A stretch of DNA of 64,000 nucleotides from Neisseria subflava (GTDB lineage Bacteria; Pseudomonadota; Gammaproteobacteria; Burkholderiales; Neisseriaceae), in NCBI RefSeq assembly GCF_024205745.1, contig NZ_CP073117.1, positions 1,984,001 through 2,048,000 of the forward strand, read 5' to 3'. Each line of letters starts with the position of its first letter. The stretch's first letter is position 1. The position numbers and the translations under genes are program-made. Below, piece after piece: positions 62,527-64,000 of the stretch. A model generated the notes under the pieces. It ran no database searches and was not told where the DNA came from. It saw nothing but the letters and a program-made list of their open reading frames with translations.

Positions 62527-63744
62527 ATGATGAAAAAAACGCTACTTAGCTTAATTTTTGCTACTCTTATTAGTACTCCTGCCCTTGCTGCCGACCCGGT
62601 TGCATCCGCACCTGCTGTACAAAGCAATGCTCAAACGCAACCGCTGCTGCACAGCATCAACAGCCCGACAACGCCGCCGGAAATTGCAGCGACTGCCTAT
62701 ATCGTTACCGACCTGCACAGCAAGCAAACCTTAGCGTCCAACAATGCCGACACGCCTATCGAGCCTGCCGCATTGACGCAAATGATGACCGCCTACCTTG
62801 CCTTTAAAGCACTGGAAAACGGTACGCTTGAGGCAGGCCAAATGCTGACGGTTTCCAATGCTGCATGGAAAGTCGAAGGTTCGCGCATGTTCCTCGATCC
62901 CAAAGTTCCTGTCAGCGTCAGCTCCTTGATTAAGGGTACAACCATCCAATCGGCCAACGATGCCGCCATTACCCTTGCCGAAGCCATTGGCAACGGCTCT
63001 ATCGACGAATTCGTCAAACAAATGAACGAAGAAGCCAAACGTTTGGGCATGAAGCACACCCACTTCAACAATCCGACCGGCATTTCTTCTAACGGCCATG
63101 TTTCAACCGTTGGCGACCTTGCCATCTTGGCCGCCGCACTCATCAATGACTATCCGAAATATTATCCATTATTTGCAAACAAATCTTTCAAATACAATAA
63201 TATCGAGCAGCCCAACCGCAATCTCCTGCTCTATCGCGACAGCAGTATCGACGGTTTAAAAACCGGCTATAGCGAAGGCGCAGGTTACCATCTCGCCGCT
63301 TCCAGCAAACGCAACAACCGCCGTATTGTTTCCATCCTTGCCGGTGCCGAATCCACCGAAGCGCGCGCCAGTGAAAGCAGCAAACTGCTCAACTGGTCAT
63401 TGCAGGCATTTGATACGCCTAAACTTTACAACGGCGGAGAAGTGATTTCCCAAGTCAAAGTTTACAAAGGCAGCACCAAAGCCGTAGATATCGGTTTCTT
63501 GGACGATGTTTACATTACCATTCCCCACGATACCGGTAAAAACGTCAAACCTATTTTAGAAACGCTTCAGCCCGTCCTCGCCCCGATTGAAAAAGGCCAA
63601 GTATTGGGCAAGCTGAAAGTCATGAAAGACGGTAAAATCATTGCCGAAAAAGACGTCGTCGCCCTGACTGGCGTGGAAGAAGGCAGCTGGTTGCGCCGTA
63701 TGTGGGACGCGATTGTGTTGTGGTTTAAAGGTTTATTCAGTTAA
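62527..63744 (+). CDS. DacA/DacC-like penicillin-binding protein with altered active site
   Basis: A 405-residue exported protein of the D-alanyl-D-alanine carboxypeptidase (S11, PBP5/6) family: signal peptide 1-22 (ending ALA|AD), carboxypeptidase domain (about 55-300), beta-rich PBP5_C domain (about 305-390) and a C-terminal amphipathic/hydrophobic end (WLRRMWDAIVLWFKGLFS) that would anchor it in the inner membrane. The SxN motif (SAN, 142-144) and KTG (245-247) are intact. But the catalytic SxxK is replaced: the text reads PAALTQMMTAY, i.e. Ala82 and Gln85 where Ser and Lys are normal (PASLTKMMT). Without the nucleophile it should not act as a carboxypeptidase nor bind penicillin covalently. 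Confidence 0.9.
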   Translation: MMKKTLLSLIFATLISTPALAADPVASAPAVQSNAQTQPLLHSINSPTTPPEIAATAYIVTDLHSKQTLASNNADTPIEPAALTQMMTAYLAFKALENGTLEAGQMLTVSNAAWKVEGSRMFLDPKVPVSVSSLIKGTTIQSANDAAITLAEAIGNGSIDEFVKQMNEEAKRLGMKHTHFNNPTGISSNGHVSTVGDLAILAAALINDYPKYYPLFANKSFKYNNIEQPNRNLLLYRDSSIDGLKTGYSEGAGYHLAASSKRNNRRIVSILAGAESTEARASESSKLLNWSLQAFDTPKLYNGGEVISQVKVYKGSTKAVDIGFLDDVYITIPHDTGKNVKPILETLQPVLAPIEKGQVLGKLKVMKDGKIIAEKDVVALTGVEEGSWLRRMWDAIVLWFKGLFS

Positions 63745-63765
63745 TCCAGTTTCCATCAAAACATA

Positions 63766-63802
63766 CAAAAGGCCGTCTGAAATATTTCAAACGGCCTTTT
63801 GT
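63766..63802. terminator. Inverted DUS pair after the DacA/DacC-like gene
   Basis: ACAAAAGGCCGTCTGAAA and TTTCAAACGGCCTTTTGT; long stem with one variant base (AACGG instead of GACGG). Confidence 0.8.
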
Positions 63803-63900
63803 ATATCTGTTTTATGGCTTTAATAAAAATTCCTAACAAGAAATTTATCCATTTTAATCTTAGCAGTTTCAGTGATTGCCAATATGAAACGCTTCAAAAA

Positions 63901-63936
63901 ATGCCGTCTGAAAACACAACGGTTTTCAGACGGCAT
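63901..63936. terminator. Inverted AT-type DUS pair
   Basis: ATGCCGTCTGAAAAC and GTTTTCAGACGGCAT arms with a short loop, probably ending the minus-strand gene that enters from the right edge. Confidence 0.75.
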
Positions 63937-63967
63937 TTCAATATCTTAATAGCTTATCAGCATGAGC

Positions 63968-64000
63968 TTAAACTAAGCCTTTTTTCTCCAGATAGCTTTC
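63968..64000 (-). CDS. C-terminal end of an unidentified gene (start outside window)
   Basis: On the minus strand the last 33 bases read ESYLEKKGLV then TAA. The terminator hairpin just beyond (63901-63936) supports a gene ending here. Too short to identify. Confidence 0.35.
   Translation of the reverse strand, partial: ESYLEKKGLV

Noticed and set aside
1-64000. Many short inverted repeats GCCGTCTGAA as CRISPR or other array
   Set aside because: They are neisserial DNA uptake sequences: dispersed, 10-12 bases, in inverted pairs at gene ends, with no regular spacers.
1-64000. tRNA, rRNA or riboswitch
   Set aside because: No cloverleaf, rRNA-like or known riboswitch core was recognised by eye; a covariance-model search would be needed to exclude small RNAs.

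Overview
The window is from a Neisseria chromosome. The 10-mer GCCGTCTGAA, the neisserial DNA uptake sequence (DUS), occurs dozens of times, often as inverted pairs at gene ends, and is most often preceded by AG (AGGCCGTCTGAA). That dialect points to a commensal Neisseria (subflava/flavescens/mucosa-like) rather than meningococcus or gonococcus, which mostly use ATGCCGTCTGAA. A Correia element, IS1106-like remnants, a NarQ/NarP pair and typical neisserial housekeeping genes agree.

Layout. 1-6.8 kb: housekeeping genes (ackA end, purM, AI-2E family permease, a methylthio-nucleoside phosphorylase, hom, Mth938-like protein). 6.8-12.8 kb: a scarred accessory segment bracketed by two imperfect ~130-bp direct repeats. 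It holds an RHS fragment, a toxin C-terminal fragment with its probable immunity gene, a pair of paralogous secreted proteins around a Correia element, a truncated IS, and a frameshifted NlpC/P60 effector-like gene behind a secreted SH3-like protein. 12.8-20.6 kb: a heme-uptake and anaerobic heme-degradation locus (ChuY-like protein, a HutW-HutX fusion, heme ABC transporter, TonB-dependent receptor) with a Fur-like site. 20.9-25.2 kb: a secreted metallo-hydrolase divergent from an AraC/DJ-1 regulator, then a decayed TonB receptor. 25.4-30.1 kb: de novo NAD synthesis (nadC, the NrtR regulator, nadA, nadB) with a palindromic operator. 30.1-36.8 kb: IS scars, a lipase effector with its lipoprotein immunity gene, a PEP-synthase-like lipoprotein, a phosphatase and a quinone reductase.

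36.8-52.7 kb is the main finding: a complete VirB1-VirB11/VirD4 type IV secretion system with no relaxase in the window. Its features match the bacteria-killing X-T4SS class of Xanthomonadales. VirB7 is a long lipoprotein with an N0-like domain, and an effector gene sits inside the locus. That effector (HEIGH zinc protease plus RTX repeats) and the lipase effector at 30.5-31.8 kb both end in a region resembling the XVIPCD secretion domain with a glutamine-rich tail. Each is directly preceded by a lipoprotein gene, the arrangement of a periplasmic immunity protein. The lipase gene is broken at a run of six C/G. One base more would restore the canonical lipase motif, so it is a pseudogene, a phase-variable gene or a sequence error.

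52.9-64 kb: chromosomal genes again: a LigB-type dioxygenase, a GbsR/MarR regulator with twin palindromic operators and a DoxX/DUF2269/NAD(P)-binding operon, mobA, the narQ-narP two-component system, trmB, ilvA, and a DacA/DacC-like protein whose catalytic Ser and Lys are replaced.
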